A program made the translations under genes and the position numbers. Below are positions 20,756 to 33,097 of a stretch of 64,000 nucleotides of DNA, piece by piece. A model generated the notes under the pieces. It did not search any database, had not been told where the DNA came from, and saw only the letters and a list, made by a program, of their open reading frames with translations. The stretch is from positions 3,926,663 through 3,990,662 of the forward strand of contig NC_043744.1 of the NCBI RefSeq assembly GCF_004337985.1, written 5' to 3'. This DNA is from Pyricularia pennisetigena (Eukaryota > Ascomycota > Sordariomycetes > Magnaporthales > Pyriculariaceae). The number at the start of each line of letters is the position of its first letter. Positions within the stretch are counted from its first letter, which is position 1.

Positions 20756-23485
20756 GGCTGCAGATTTTGGAGGCCTGCCTCGAAAAGTTCGAGACAAGAG
20801 TTTGTTTTGGCTGCTCGAGAGCGGTGCGAGGGCTTCTCGTCTTGGTCACGGTTGGCGCCGACTACGGTGCGGTCGGTCGCGGGGAAGAGCAGAGGGTGGG
20901 GTTTCAGTAACGGAGCTTCTGCTTCAAGTGGGATTTGTTTCTGCAGCTTAGGTCAAAGCACCGTCGGTTCCGGACCTCGCAAATGTGCAATTGAATAATA
21001 TCCCCCAAGACCTGCAATTAATGGAGAGGCCTGCCGTGAACTGCGTCTAGTTTAGCAGTCAATCGGGCCCAGCCTTGGAATGAGCCGACAGTTGAGAGAG
21101 AACCAGGCCGAACAATGGCGTCAGCGCGACAAAGAAACCGCGGGGTTGTTGTGGTTAGAAATTGCGCGCCGGTCTGCTGTGCCAGGGTTGCTTCTGAACA
21201 AGTCTATACAGAGCTAATCTGTTTGCCCCCGCTCGACACGCGACACACGGTAAAAACCTCGCGTTGTACAAATGGTGACGGCTGAAAATACTGGGGGGTT
21301 GGAGGTCTTATTCTGAAGAGCCATTCAATCGTCAGTCAAGTGTCAGACGCACAATTGCAGACGGAGGGCACACTTGGGCAGCAAGTCCAAGTTCGGCGTT
21401 ATTATGTGGTGGAGCCTGTGGACTGACTGGGGTAGGTAGCAGGGCGGGGTTTTGCCAGTACAAGCCATCCAAGGTCCAAGGAAAGGAGCAGCGAGTGGAC
21501 TAGAAAAATGAGAAAAGAAAAGGAGGACGAAAAACACAAAAGGAAACAAATAAAAAAATGAAAAAAATATATAAAAAAATTTAACCCAGTACTAGCAAGG
21601 TGGGATGGACAGTCGGACCAATGGAACATAACCAAGCATTTGGAACAGGACGAGATAATTGGTCTTGGACTGACAAGAATGGTTGCTGTGGTAAGCAATT
21701 GCAGACGCTCTGTTGCGGTGTTACCGATCGTCGGAACAGCTTTTGACAGGCAGTCAGGCAAAGTCAGATAGGACAGAAAAAATGATGGTAATGTAAGGTA
21801 GGATTCAATTCACCTGGTCCTGGCCAAGCCGAACCGCATCAGTCCGGGTATTCAAGTCGAAGTGATGATGATGATAAGTCCTCAGTCTCCCCTCCGGGCT
21901 CCCATGTACAGGTATGTACTGAATGAAAATGCCAAAGTAAAAGAGCGAGGCTTTGCCTAAGACAGAGGCAGCAAGGAAATAAGGTACAATGGAGAAAAAT
22001 TGGGGGTTTGAACTGGAGCTTGCCCTGGCCCAGTTTCGCCTCCCTTTGGCATGTCTTTCTTTCTTTTTTGTTGTACGTTCCCAAGGTGGGTTTTTCTTCA
22101 ACCGGAATGTTGGGCAGCCGTCGATGGGTGGCTTTGGGTGGTTATACGAAGTAGCAATAGCAACCACAATGGAGGCTTGGCCATGCTAGGGAACCTGCTG
22201 CGAATCTTGGGTGTCACTGTGCGTCAACTGTCCACCCCCACCACGGGTAGGACTTTGCCCCACCACTTCAGTCCTACTGAACGGAGTAGGCGCGGGGTCG
22301 GTCACTTGTTGCTTCGACGTTGTCGGCCCGAGTGCTAGGGTGCTACTACTAAGACCACCTCAGCAGACCTTTGACGATGGACGCGGAAAATTCTTACTAC
22401 AGCAGATCTCTTGAATAACTCGAGCGCAAGTAATGTCTGTGCTGATTTTGGTTCTAAGGAATACTTAATAAAGCCAGGCAACGAAACAAACCTGATGGAT
22501 CCAAGGGGTGTTTTGCCCAGAAATAATGACGTTTTCCAGGAATAAAACGTAGCTTAAGAGAGGTCGATTTAGCTCCCGACGACCAAGCATTATCCATAAA
22601 CGGACCATGCAAGGTTCTTCACTCAAGCCAGCATCAACTCGGGCAATGCTTACAACGCAGCTCCAGGCTCCTGAGCCTAAGCAATTGGTTCTTGTCGGGA
22701 CATTGTTGAAGAATTTGGCAACATCCGTGAAGATCAGGAGGTAAATCAGGTACATACTCTAGTCTAGCTTGGACTAGTTGTAACACGATGTTGTCGATCT
22801 CGCCGGTGTGTCGCCGTGGGTGTGTTTTGAGTATCTGTATGTCATCGGGGCTGATCATGCAGCATGTTGGCGCAGGTTACCTTATTCAATAACCTAGTGT
22901 CATTCGCTGGCAAACATCTCAGCCCTATGTAACCCGGCCGCCGGTCTCAACTCCCCCTGGCCACTCTCGGACGCTTGGTTTGGATTATAACCCCGGATTA
23001 AATATGTATGTTACCTTTAGTGCCAAATACACTCACAGCATGGTCTGCAGCTTCCACTTTGGATCCAAGGCCGTTTCGAGGAACATTGTACTGGAAATCA
23101 ATACAGTAAGAAAATAAAAAATAAATTAATAAAAAATAAATAAAAATAAAAATAAAGAAAGGGAAAGGAAAAGAGCATAAACTAACATAAAACAACATAA
23201 AATAAGGAGACTTTAGGTGAGTTCAAGACGTGCACAAGTCAGGCATCAGGATAATATGATTCTCAACCTGGCCAGCAGATCAAAGTCAGGCGTATAGATT
23301 ACTAGCTTCTCACTGGAATAAGACATTACTAGCGTCATTTCTCATTCATGACAAGATGCATAGGGGTTAATCCAACATGGAACTGGGAATTTGGCATCTA
23401 GATCTAGTTTAATGGTGTGATAAAACACACTGTTACCTCAGAAAGAACCCTGCCACCTCGCCTCCAACTAATCAACTTAATTAAC
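20756..23485. other. long PKC1 upstream region, no gene seen
   Basis: 2.7 kb between the PKC1 start and the 3' end of the acyl-CoA dehydrogenase. It contains T- and A-rich tracts (21500-21590, 23100-23170) and short frames without motifs. Presumably it holds the PKC1 promoter and leader. A non-coding transcript cannot be excluded. Confidence 0.5.
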
Positions 23486-24969
23486 CTACGAGGTGTACTC
23501 CTTCTGCAAGGACTTTGCAATAGTGTTGAGCTGGATATTGCTCGTTCCCTCGTAGATGGCGCCGATTTTGCTGTCACGGAAGAACTTCTCGGCCAGTCCC
23601 TCACGCACGAAACCCATACCGCCCATCCATTCGACAGCCAGGCCGCTGACGCGACCTGCAACCTGAGACGCGTACAACTTGGCCATTGCGGCGTCGCGAA
23701 CAAAGTCCTCGCCGGCCTCCTTCTTGCGTGAAGCGTTGTACACCAGCGCCCGCGCCGCAGCAATCTCCACATACGACTGCGCCATTTGGTGCTGCATGCC
23801 CTGGAACTCGCCAATCAGCTGGCCGAACTGCTTGCGATCGTTCCAGCAGTACCTTGAAAAGAATAACACGTCAGTTGATTGAGGTATTGTGGGCGGAGGC
23901 ATCGAAGGTGTAATATGGGGGTCGCAACTCACCTGGCCGCATTTTCCCAAGCACCCAAAGCAAGGCCAGTCATCTGCGCAGCGATACCTATCCTTCCCTC
24001 GTTCAGCAGTCCTATGGCATACTTGTAACCGTCACCCCTCTCACCCAGCAAGTTCTCCTTGGGGATCTCGACGTCATCAAAGTTTATCACGCAGGTGCTG
24101 CTTGCTCGGATGCCCAGCTTCTTCTCCTTCTTGGCGATGCTGAAGCCCTTGGTGCCCTTCTCTACCACGAAAGCCGTGATACCCTTGTAGCCCTTGGCAG
24201 GGTTTAGGTTTGCAAATACAATAAAGAAGTCTGCCTCCATCGAGTTGGTAATCCACATCTTGCTCCCCGAAATCTTGAACCCATCGCTCGTCTCAGTAGC
24301 CTTGGTCGCGAGCGCAAACGCGTCCGACCCGCTCACAGGCTCGCTCAGACAAAAGGATCCGACAGTCTCGGTAGCCAAGCGCGGGAGGAACCGCTTCTTG
24401 AGCTCAGCAGAGCCCCACTTGATGATGGCCGTGTTGACAAGAGTGTTATGGACGTCGACCAGGACGGAGACGGAAGGGTCGACACGCGCCAGCTCCTCGA
24501 TCCCAACGATGGCAGAAGTAAAGTTCATCCCAGCACCGCCATACTCCTCGGGAATTTCGACACCCATCAGACCCTGCTCGAACAGCTGCTCGACAATCGA
24601 GGGATCCATCGTCTCGGCCTCGTCCATATCGCGCACCTTAGGGAGAACGACGTCATTGGCGAACTTGGAAACCGCCTCTTGCATTGCCGCCTCGGTCTCG
24701 GAAAGGTGCGTGATGGGCGTTGGTGTCATGTCATGGAGGTCGAAGTGGCGGGCGGGGCTGCTGGAGAAGGTACGGGCGACACTGAAAGAAACGACCGGTC
24801 AGCATAAAGTCACCGTGTTTAATGGAATTTGATATGCGCAAGCCTACCGCTGCATGCTAGGGACGGCCGAAGCAACACATCTCCTTCTCGAGGCGGACAG
24901 AGCGGCAAAGGCGGCAGCCTGGCTCCTCCGAAATGCCGCTGGGCGAACAACTCTGGCAATTGACGACAT
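23486..24969 (-). CDS. short/branched-chain acyl-CoA dehydrogenase, mitochondrial
   Basis: Three exons, 24969-24848, 24781-23933 and 23852-23486, give 445 aa in frame (introns 66 and 80 bp). An Arg/Ala/Ser-rich presequence (about 1-50) indicates mitochondrial import. The N-terminal helical domain holds 'IPEEYGGAGM'. The FAD/substrate strand domain has 'SFCLSEPVSGSDAF' and 'KMWITNS', and the C-terminal helical domain has 'LLNEGRIGIAAQM'. Glu425 in 'IYEGTSNIQ' is the position of the catalytic base in the short/branched-chain group. The enzyme removes two hydrogens from 2-methyl-branched or short acyl-CoAs in isoleucine and fatty-acid breakdown and passes electrons to ETF. The precise chain-length preference is inference. 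It is divergent from the mitochondrial S12 gene. Confidence 0.92.
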
Positions 24970-25555
24970 GATGTGAGCAGAGTAAGTAGGTGAGCCTGCA
25001 CGATTGAACAATGGTGTTTGATGATGCGCAGTGAAATGAATGATGAATGCTTGGGCAAATGGAAGTCGGATACGGAATGTCAAAAACAACACAACGAAAG
25101 AAATTAACTTTTTGCCCTTAGTTGCCAGATCTAAGGAAATTTGTTACAGGTCGATGCAGACGGCAAGCCGAGACTGAACGCCAGTTCGTCTTAGGTCCGC
25201 CCGCACCGACGAGGTGAAAGCGGCGGCCTTGGCTGAGTTGCAGATCTTCAGCCGAGGCTAGCCAGAGAACAGGGGAGGCCTTGGTGTGGGGAAACACTGC
25301 CTGTGGAATTCACAAGCGGCCTTGGCAGACGCCATTCCAATGGATGACCTTGATGGATTCCATGTGACGTTCGGAAGCGGAAAAACAGGTCGCCGGGATC
25401 ATACCCCTGCTCACTTGCGACAGGGGTTGGTGCGAACGAGTTGGGATTCATGGAGGCCAATTGCTTGGTTCAGCCAAAAAGTTCAGAATCGAGTTGACCG
25501 CGACAGCAAATCACAACGATCACCGCGATATAGCCTACACGCGGCTGATTGAACA
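24970..25555. promoter_or_regulatory. shared divergent promoter region
   Basis: 586 bp separate the start codons of two nuclear genes for mitochondrial proteins (acyl-CoA dehydrogenase, minus; ribosomal protein S12, plus). Such short head-to-head spacing makes a shared regulatory region plausible. No specific factor site is claimed. Confidence 0.4.
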
Positions 25556-26317
25556 ATGTCGGCCCCTTTCCTTCGACAGTTACTTACACCGGCTCTTCGG
25601 AGGCCTGCTCTCCCTAGATTTTCAGTGCCGAAACCAGTCTCGAAGCCCATGATTCCGAGGCGGACATTCACGAGCACGACACCACGATGCGCGACACTGA
25701 TGCAAGTTCTTAGGGTAAATCGCGCCCACTCTTCAATGTCGAGCTTTTTTTATCATGTCTCGGGTCCGCTAACCAGCTTCGTCTGCCTCGATTTCCATCA
25801 CAACAGGGCTGCCGGAAATCTCAACGAGCTCGCCACGCCGTCTCGCCCGCTCTCGCCAACGCCCGCGCCCCCTGCATGAAGGGCGTCTGCATCAAGGTCG
25901 GCATCACCCGGCCCAAGAAGCCCAACTCAGGAGAGCGAAAGACTGCCCGTGTGCGTCTGTCCACTGGCCAAACAATCACGGCGTACATCCCCGGGGAGGG
26001 CCACAACATCCAGCAGCACTCTGTCGTTTTCGTCCGCGGCGGAAGAAGTCAGGACTGTCCTGGTGTGCGGTATCATCTGATCAGGGGTGCTGGTGACTTG
26101 GTAAGGTTTTCTTTACCTCTTTTTTTTCTCTTTTTCATTGGTCTTCGTCCCTTCTACTCGGCAACCCTATATACTTTGGGCTGCGGCTTAGAACTGGGAT
26201 CTTCATCACTGATGGCTTGTAACTAACATTGAGGTTCTTCTGCAGTCTGGTGTCACGGGCCGTAGCTCAAGCAGGAGCAAATATGGCACTAAGAAGCCAA
26301 AGAAGGCGGTTACCTAA
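25556..26317 (+). CDS. MRPS12: mitochondrial small-subunit ribosomal protein S12
   Basis: Three exons, 25556-25714, 25807-26100 and 26246-26317, give 174 aa (introns 92 and 145 bp). Residues 1-48 are a basic, Ser/Thr/Pro-rich presequence. The mature part matches bacterial/organellar S12: '[17 protein letters not shown]' at the start, then '[18 protein letters not shown]', the conserved '[20 protein letters not shown]' and '[16 protein letters not shown]', and a Lys-rich C-terminus. S12 lines the decoding centre of the small subunit. One substitution of note is Met for the usual Asn in the 'TLNQL' region. The ATG at 25556 gives the full presequence. It converges with the mannosyltransferase gene. 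Confidence 0.95.
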
Positions 26318-26836
26318 GTGGGAGTTAGCGTACGACAAAGGTTGGAAGTTACTGTAATGCCAAGTCTGAGGACTTGTACTGGATCATTCGGCCAGCCTGT
26401 GTAATGAACATCAGTGTATTATATTTCGAACAATTTGGGGGAATAACATGTTGTCTCAATGCTCCAAACGTTATTCCAATGCCACTTTGCTTGGGTAACT
26501 GGAACACCATTACGCGAAAACCTGTACTCGTATTGAGGAAATGCAATATGCATAGACGAACTCCTAAATTGCCCGATCCCCCCTTGAACCATATATCAAT
26601 GGATATCTGCATTCGATCCAAATACGCCCCATGTCCCATTGCCCTCAAGCGCTCGTGACTCAGCTTTGGGCTTTTAAATTGTCGGATCGATCGACCGGCC
26701 TGTATTCCCAAGAAAAAAGTACAAATGCCATTACAAATCCGTTTAAACGGCCGGCCCATGCAATACAAGAAATCTATCGTAGCAACCTCCGAGCCAAGGC
26801 TGTGATCTGTGGGTGTCCTAAGAACCCACCACCCTT
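26318..26836. other. convergent intergenic region
   Basis: 3' flanks of the S12 and mannosyltransferase genes. No gene seen. Confidence 0.6.
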
Positions 26837-28372
26837 TTAGTCTGTTTCCTTCTCCCAGCCCTCAGGTTTCTCCATTCCATTGGCCTCGAAGAAACGCGAA
26901 GTACCTAAGTTGACGTGTTAGACCGGATCTAAATAATTTGAAAGGTGATATTTTTGATCGGGACTCCGATACTCACAAGAATAGCCCTTCCAGTCAAAGT
27001 TGTCCTTGGGGTTGCATGTGCACTTGAGCTTTTGGCGGAGTTTGTCGCCAGTGGGGCAGTGCGTGAAGGGGACGTGCCAGTAGGCAATGTCGTTGAAGAA
27101 ATGAAGCTCCTCCTTCTTGAGCATAAGCCCGGCAGCAATCGAGTGAACAGGGGCATCTCCCCAGCGCTCGTAGAAGAAACCGCCGTCCTTGTCGAGAGAC
27201 TCGAAGAAGTCGATGTAGGCCTTGGAGCGTAGCCAGTTCAGGTCGCCAATCTCAAAATTGGACCACTACGACTGGAGTTAGCAAACATCTATAGGCGCAA
27301 AAAAAGATCCAATAATACGTACAAAGTGACACTTGTTGTAGGTCTCGCCGCCATCGTCACTCAGGAACTGCATGGTGTTGCCTTCGACAATGTGCTCCGG
27401 GTGGTTCTTCATGAACTTCTTGGTGCTGTCCCAGAGGGTCGGGATTGTCTCGACGTACTCGTACAGGCTCAGGACAAAGCTGTACTTCTTCTTGTTCTCC
27501 TTCATGTAACGGAAAGGGTCGTAGTGGATATCGCAGAAGAGCTTGACGCTGGGCTCAACGCGCCAGTAGTAGTCGTAGTTCATCATCAGCGGTTGGCGGA
27601 AGAAGAAGCCTGACTCGAAGCGGCACATGTGGCGATAGCTGATGGAGTCTCCGTAGATGATCTTCTTCTCCTTCATGTCCTCGCGCACCTTGGCGGCCTT
27701 ATCTTCATCAATCCACTCAGGGAACGACCAGTGTTCCTTGGGGATCTGGCCGTAGTGCGTCTTGCCAGAGACGAGCGAAGTAGTGATCGCTTTAAATTCG
27801 TCATCAAAAGGCGCGTCATTCAAGAAGACCCAGTCATAGTTGTAGCGCTTGTTGAAGCGGTCCTCGACCTGGCGGATCGAGTCGGCAATCTCCCAAATGT
27901 CCGAGTTACGGGCAAGCGTGATAAAGGTTGCGTTCACGCGCGGGCCTGGTGCGATGCTGACAAGATCCTCCCATTCGGGCTGGCCAGGCTTCATGGCCAT
28001 AGGGTGCTCAGCTGCCTTGCCCGAATCAACCTTACCGATGGCAGGTTTAGTAGAAGATTGGTCCTTATTTGGAGTATCATGGGCCTTGTGTGTGTCCACC
28101 TTAGGGGTATCGACCTTGGGCGTGTCGACCTTTGCAGGTTCTTTCGCAGCCGGATGGCTCTGTTGGATGTCGCCGCTTCCGCCTGGATACTGATCTGGCC
28201 TTACATCGCGAGAGGAGTGTGAAACGAAATAGAATACAGCGAGAACCTGGTGAGCGGGTTATCTGTCAGTACATGTTCACAGTCGACGTGGTCAAGACGG
28301 CCCTGTCTGGATATAACTTACAAAAAAAGAAATCAGAAGGTATCGCACGTAGCGAGCGCTACCGGCCACCAT
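26837..28372 (-). CDS. alpha-1,2-mannosyltransferase, KRE2/MNT1 (GT15) family
   Basis: Four exons, 28372-28322, 28246-27323, 27265-26977 and 26904-26837, give 443 aa (introns 75, 57 and 72 bp). It is a type II Golgi membrane protein with a short basic cytosolic tail, then a signal anchor at about 11-26 that spans the exon 1/2 junction. The stem is hydrophilic and carries three tandem KVDTPK-like repeats (about 58-72). The GT15 catalytic domain follows: '[16 protein letters not shown]', '[15 protein letters not shown]', '[16 protein letters not shown]' with the conserved catalytic-region Glu, and '[15 protein letters not shown]'. The family adds alpha-1,2-mannose to O- and N-linked glycans of secreted and wall proteins. 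Exact linkage and yeast ortholog (Kre2, Ktr) are not decided by sequence alone. Confidence 0.93.
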
Positions 28373-30550
28373 GTTGAAGCTCTAGAGAAAACTACAAGAC
28401 TGAAAGATTGAGGAGGGTATCAATGGGCCTTTGAGCCGGTTGATTAGGTGTGAAAATTGTCTCTGGCTAGATTGTCGAGCAAAAAAGATATGTGGTTTTA
28501 GAGCCGCCTCGAAACCGACGAGTGCAGCAAGGGGCAAGCGATCACGAGTACTCGCTGCGAAAACAGGGCGCAGAAACGGAGAAACAAAAATAAAGAAGAA
28601 AAAGAACGTAGTCAATCGAAGCTGAGTGTTGTTGGACTTCACTCTGCGCCAATTTCGAGTTTTTGACCAGGCTGGGTGCTCTGGTCTAATTTCGTGTTTG
28701 TGGCAACAGTATGTTGCGCCAATACTTTGGTTGAGTTGGCAAGTACAGATGATGGCAGAAAGATAAAAAATGGGCGGAACCGAGACGTGAACTTGCAGGC
28801 CCAGTATGCACTATGCTGGTCTACGGCAGACCGGACTGGGCGGTCCAGGAAAGGGATGATGACAGCTGAGGACAAATGCCACGCAAGACCCCTGATATAA
28901 TTGTGGGGCCCTTGTATATTGTATCAACACGAACAGATTGTTGCACTAAAAAACACGGCCAAAAGGCGAAAGCTGCCATCAATGACTAATGCCAGTGACT
29001 TGGGTAACTATAGCCTGCAACACACTCCATTCCCCCAACCGTCGAGTCAAGTCTGGAGATTTTTTGCCTTAATAGGGGTCACACTGCCCTTGCAAAGTTT
29101 TGAAACTTGGGCCTCTACAAAGCAAAAAATTCAGCTCTGCTGGTGCGAACACAGTGTCTACATCCGATACCTCTTTTCATGCATGCTTCCATCCTGCATG
29201 TTAAGACGTGTCTCGCCTTTTTTCAGCTTTCCCGGCATATTCCGTCTATGCATGGAATGGCCTATCGTCAGGATTGGCTTGTCCAAGTCAACCCTACTTA
29301 GCAAGCCTAGCCTATGCTCCATTGAGGCAGAACCTATATGACAGTTCGAGGCTTCCATGTCATCATGTCTCTGTACCCTCCCTAATTAGTACCTAGTCAA
29401 ATCTAGCCCCGTTTGAACCCAACGTCAGTTATGCCGATTTTACAAGCATATCCGCGGATGTACCGGTAGACAGCCGTCGGTACCCTTCTACCGGGTGGAC
29501 GAGTGATTGCTAAATAAGGCAAGCATGTTTGGGCTACTGAATAATTAATTGGTTTACCGTTCTATCGTGTTGATATGTAACTTTATGTCTGGGGCTAGGA
29601 GAACAGGAAAATTGGACATAAAGTCAAGGTATGACAATTTAACAGTGATAAAACAGTCGTCGGCGACTTGTGTCTACTTTGTCAATTATGATGCGGGTGC
29701 ATGCAGCCAGCTATTCGTATTTTTCACTCGGCGTAATGCTTAAACTTGGTGAAGTCGAGCTCAAACCACCCGCGACTGCAGTATGTATATTCTCGTAATA
29801 TCAAGGGCGATATGCAATAGCATAACTGAGTTAATTAATCAACAAACGGTTACTCTATTGCAGCGTCAGACCAAATCGGGCTTTTCAGAGTAAGATATCT
29901 TGGTAACTACTGCACGTGACTAATCAGCTGATCGCTACACTCTACTGCACGGACCCTTTGCCGCCTCCGCACCTCCACCACCACACTTCGATCCCCACCA
30001 TTGGATTTTGACGTCGTCGCCAGTTGTCGCAACGCACCATAATCCCGCAGCCGTTAGCTACCTCGTTCGCTGGGCCAACGCGGACTGCTGCAAGTCTTTT
30101 CGCCCGGTTTCTGCTTCTTTCTCTCCTTACGGAATCTTGTCTTTTTGTCTTCTTTATTCTTTGCGGGCTTGGATCGCCTTCGCGGTTGTTCCAGCGTTGT
30201 TGTCCTCCTCGAAATCGATCGATCGTATATCTGTCTCGCTTCATTATCACCATGGTAGAGCTTCGAGCTGTGACGTACATCATATTGATTTCACAGTAAC
30301 TGTAAGGAACCCCAAAAGCCACGCATTTTTCTCATCTCCAACTTGCTGTGACGTGCGCTCTCGGTCGCTTCTGGCGCAATGCTCGGGCCAGTTCGGCGAA
30401 CTACCTGGAATTCACATGCCGTTGTTTCGCCTTCCGAATTGGTTCTGCCTTTGGCTCCAGGGCGGATATCATCGTTCCCATACTTCTAAGCTGACACTCA
30501 TAAAGCTTAGAAATCTTTGGCAAGCACGTTCTTTTTGCTCGTTCGCAATC
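28373..30550. other. divergent intergenic region, no gene seen
   Basis: 2.2 kb between the starts of the mannosyltransferase (minus) and PAT1 (plus). The last 500 bp are C/T-rich and stay open in the PAT1 frame, probably a long 5' leader. Short frames at 28901-29396 lack motifs. Confidence 0.5.
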
Positions 30551-33097
30551 ATGTCTTTCTTCGGCTTCGACACGTCGGGCCACAACAAAGGCGCCCCAGG
30601 GTTCTCGCAGGCCCACGACCCGTTCGCCGGCCTTGGCCAAGATTCAACTGGCGAAGCGCTCGATTTCGATGATACTTACGATGGGCTTGGAGATCAACTG
30701 GATGAGACTGACGATGCGTTCAACGATGACACCTTCGGCGGAGGCGACTCCAATGACAAGAATGTCGGCAAGGACTTTGATTTCTTCGGCCAGACCGCCA
30801 AAGTGGCCAACGCCATCGATGAGGAGCACATGAGGTATAACCGAAGCCAGCCTACCCAGAGGCCTGCGCAGCCCATCCCCGAGTACCAGTATCCCACGCA
30901 TCAGCAATCCGCCCCACGTCCAGTTCGCTCAGGGTATGAGAAGTACAAGGAATCGGAGCCAGTTCCCGACATGCAGGTTGACGCTGCACTCTGGGGCGTG
31001 GCGCCCAAGAAACAAGCATCTCAGGCGCCTGCTCCTGCTCCTGTTGCAAGTGCTAGTCGCAAGATGATGAGCCTGGAAGAAGTTGAGGCTGCAATGCGAG
31101 CTCAATCAAGCCAGCCCGCAGAGCTGGCTGCACCAGCATCTTACCCAGGTCATGGCCACCCTGCCCACCAAGGCTTCCTTCACCAGGGCACCGACTATCT
31201 GTACGCTCAACAGCAACAGGCTCGCCATGTGCCCTCCCCGACCGGCCACATTCAACATGGTCAAGGGCAGCCGTCATTGGCGATACTTCAAAGGCCGCAG
31301 TCCAGGTCGCCTGCCGACTCCCTTCCGCATGGTCATCCCCAAGGCCTTGCGCCCCAGCAGCAACGCCATGCCCACCTCCATCGTCAGCCCTCACCTCAAG
31401 GCCCCTCCACCAAGCCTATGCAGATACTTCAGAACCCCAATCGCCATCCTGGAGATAATATGAGGCTTGGTTCCCAGACAAACCACCACGGGCACGTACA
31501 GCAAAATTCTTTCTCGCAGACTGGCATTATCACACACCCCTCGCAGCTGTCCCAGCTCAGTGACGAAGAGAAAAATGCATATCTAGAGGCTGAGGCACGC
31601 CGGGCAAAGCGAAACCACAAGATCTTCATGCTTTCTAAAGACAATGGTTTGATGACTCCTCAGGATAAGAACTTCATCACGAGAATCCAGTTGCAACAAC
31701 TGGTTGCCGCTACTGGCAACCCCATGGATCAAGGAGCAGATGACCACATCGCAGAGGATTTCTACTACCAGGTTCACAGTCAAATCCGCGGTGGACACCG
31801 TCAGCATCCCGGGCAGCCTCTCAACAACTTCGCGCAGACCTACTTGTACCAGACAGGCAGCCGTCAAGCTGGCGCACGCCGGCATAACCGCGGACCCGAA
31901 AACCACGTTCAGCGGATGGAGCAGCAGGTTCAGCGTGCCGTGGAAGCGGCCAAGAGCAAGCCCAAGAACAAGCAGCTTGTCATTGAGGGTAGTCTGGGCA
32001 AGATCTCTTTCAGTAACGCCAAAACGCCAAAGCCTTTACTCAATATCAAACGTACCGACAGCGCCTCTGACACGAACCGCCCTGGCAGCTCACACAGGGC
32101 ATCTGCGCATTCGGCAAACATCAACCGGAAGACCGTTTTGAGTGATATTGAGAAGGTTTACGAAACATTGATGAGAATGGAGGACCACGACCGCAAGATG
32201 CCGCCTCCCAACGAGTCGTCCGATCCTGAGCTGGTTCGGGCTCAAATGGAGTGGCAGCAGGGTGCGGCTCAGCTGAACAATCAGCTTTGGACCAATCTCA
32301 AGGTCCACGAGCCCATTGGAGCCACGGCAGTCCACCCCTTCATCGCGTTCCTCTCATACCCCAAGGGCAAGAAGGCTCTACCCCGCGTGTTCCGCCACAT
32401 TTCGTACGAGCAGCGGTGCACTATTTTGACCATGATCGTTGTTCACTTGGACAAGATTGACGTTGTTCGTGACGCCGCGACAGACGCTGGCGAGACGCTT
32501 TTGAATGCAGCTCTGCGCGAGAACATTGAGCTATTTTCCGTCGCTGTCATGAGCACTCTGTTCAACTTCATGAATGAGCTCAACCTCGACATCGTAACGG
32601 GGGTTCTCGGTATTATCTCGGGTCTCAACGTGGATACTATTGCGCGTACCAGGATTGGTGCTTCCATGCTCACTATGATTCTCAGCCGAGCCGAAATTCT
32701 TAAGCAAGGCGGAGCTCCCCAACAACTTATCGAGCAATGGTATGTATCATGAAGAATTTTAACACTGCTGAATAGCACATGGCGTCGGGCTAACTGGTTT
32801 TGCCACAGGAACAACACGTACAACAACTTCTTCAACCTTCTGGAACCTACTTTGCCACGAATATTCCCAGGCTCGGTGAACTCAGGTCAGGACATCTACG
32901 TCTGGCAGCTCCTTGCCGCTCTTGGCATTGGAGCGAACCAAGACCAGCAGCAGCGACTTGTGCTGGGCGTCAAGGACCGTGTCATGGATACCGTTGCGCT
33001 GTCCAAGACGCTGCCGCAGGACATGGCCCAAGCCCGACTTCAAAACGTTAATCTTTTCATGCGTTCCATCGGTCTGGACGTCGAGTTGCTGGTTTGA
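30551..33097 (+). CDS. PAT1: Pat1-family mRNA decapping/decay factor
   Basis: Two exons, 30551-32739 and 32809-33097 (intron 69 bp with GGCTAACTGG branch), give 825 aa. The N-terminus 'MSFFGFDTSG' with acidic DF/DD-rich sequence resembles the DEAD-helicase (Dhh1)-binding region. A long Gln/Pro/His-rich disordered middle follows. The C-terminal half has 'LSDEEKNAYLEAEARR', the conserved 'DDHIAEDFYYQV..QIRG' region, and the helical Pat-C domain from 'RKTVLSDIEKVYETLM' to the end, which contacts Lsm1-7 and decapping factors. The product bridges deadenylated mRNA to decapping in P-bodies. The frame is open for 181 codons upstream of 30551, but that part has untranslated-leader composition and the family starts at MSFFGFD. 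Gene orientation converges with RPC37. Confidence 0.92.

Noticed and set aside
28144..28377. Separate small genes near the start of the mannosyltransferase
   Set aside because: The interval is exon 1, the 75-bp intron and the start of exon 2 of the minus-strand mannosyltransferase.
30008..30550. 181-codon N-terminal extension of PAT1
   Set aside because: Ser/Cys/Phe-rich translation of a pyrimidine-rich leader; the family begins at MSFFGFD (30551).
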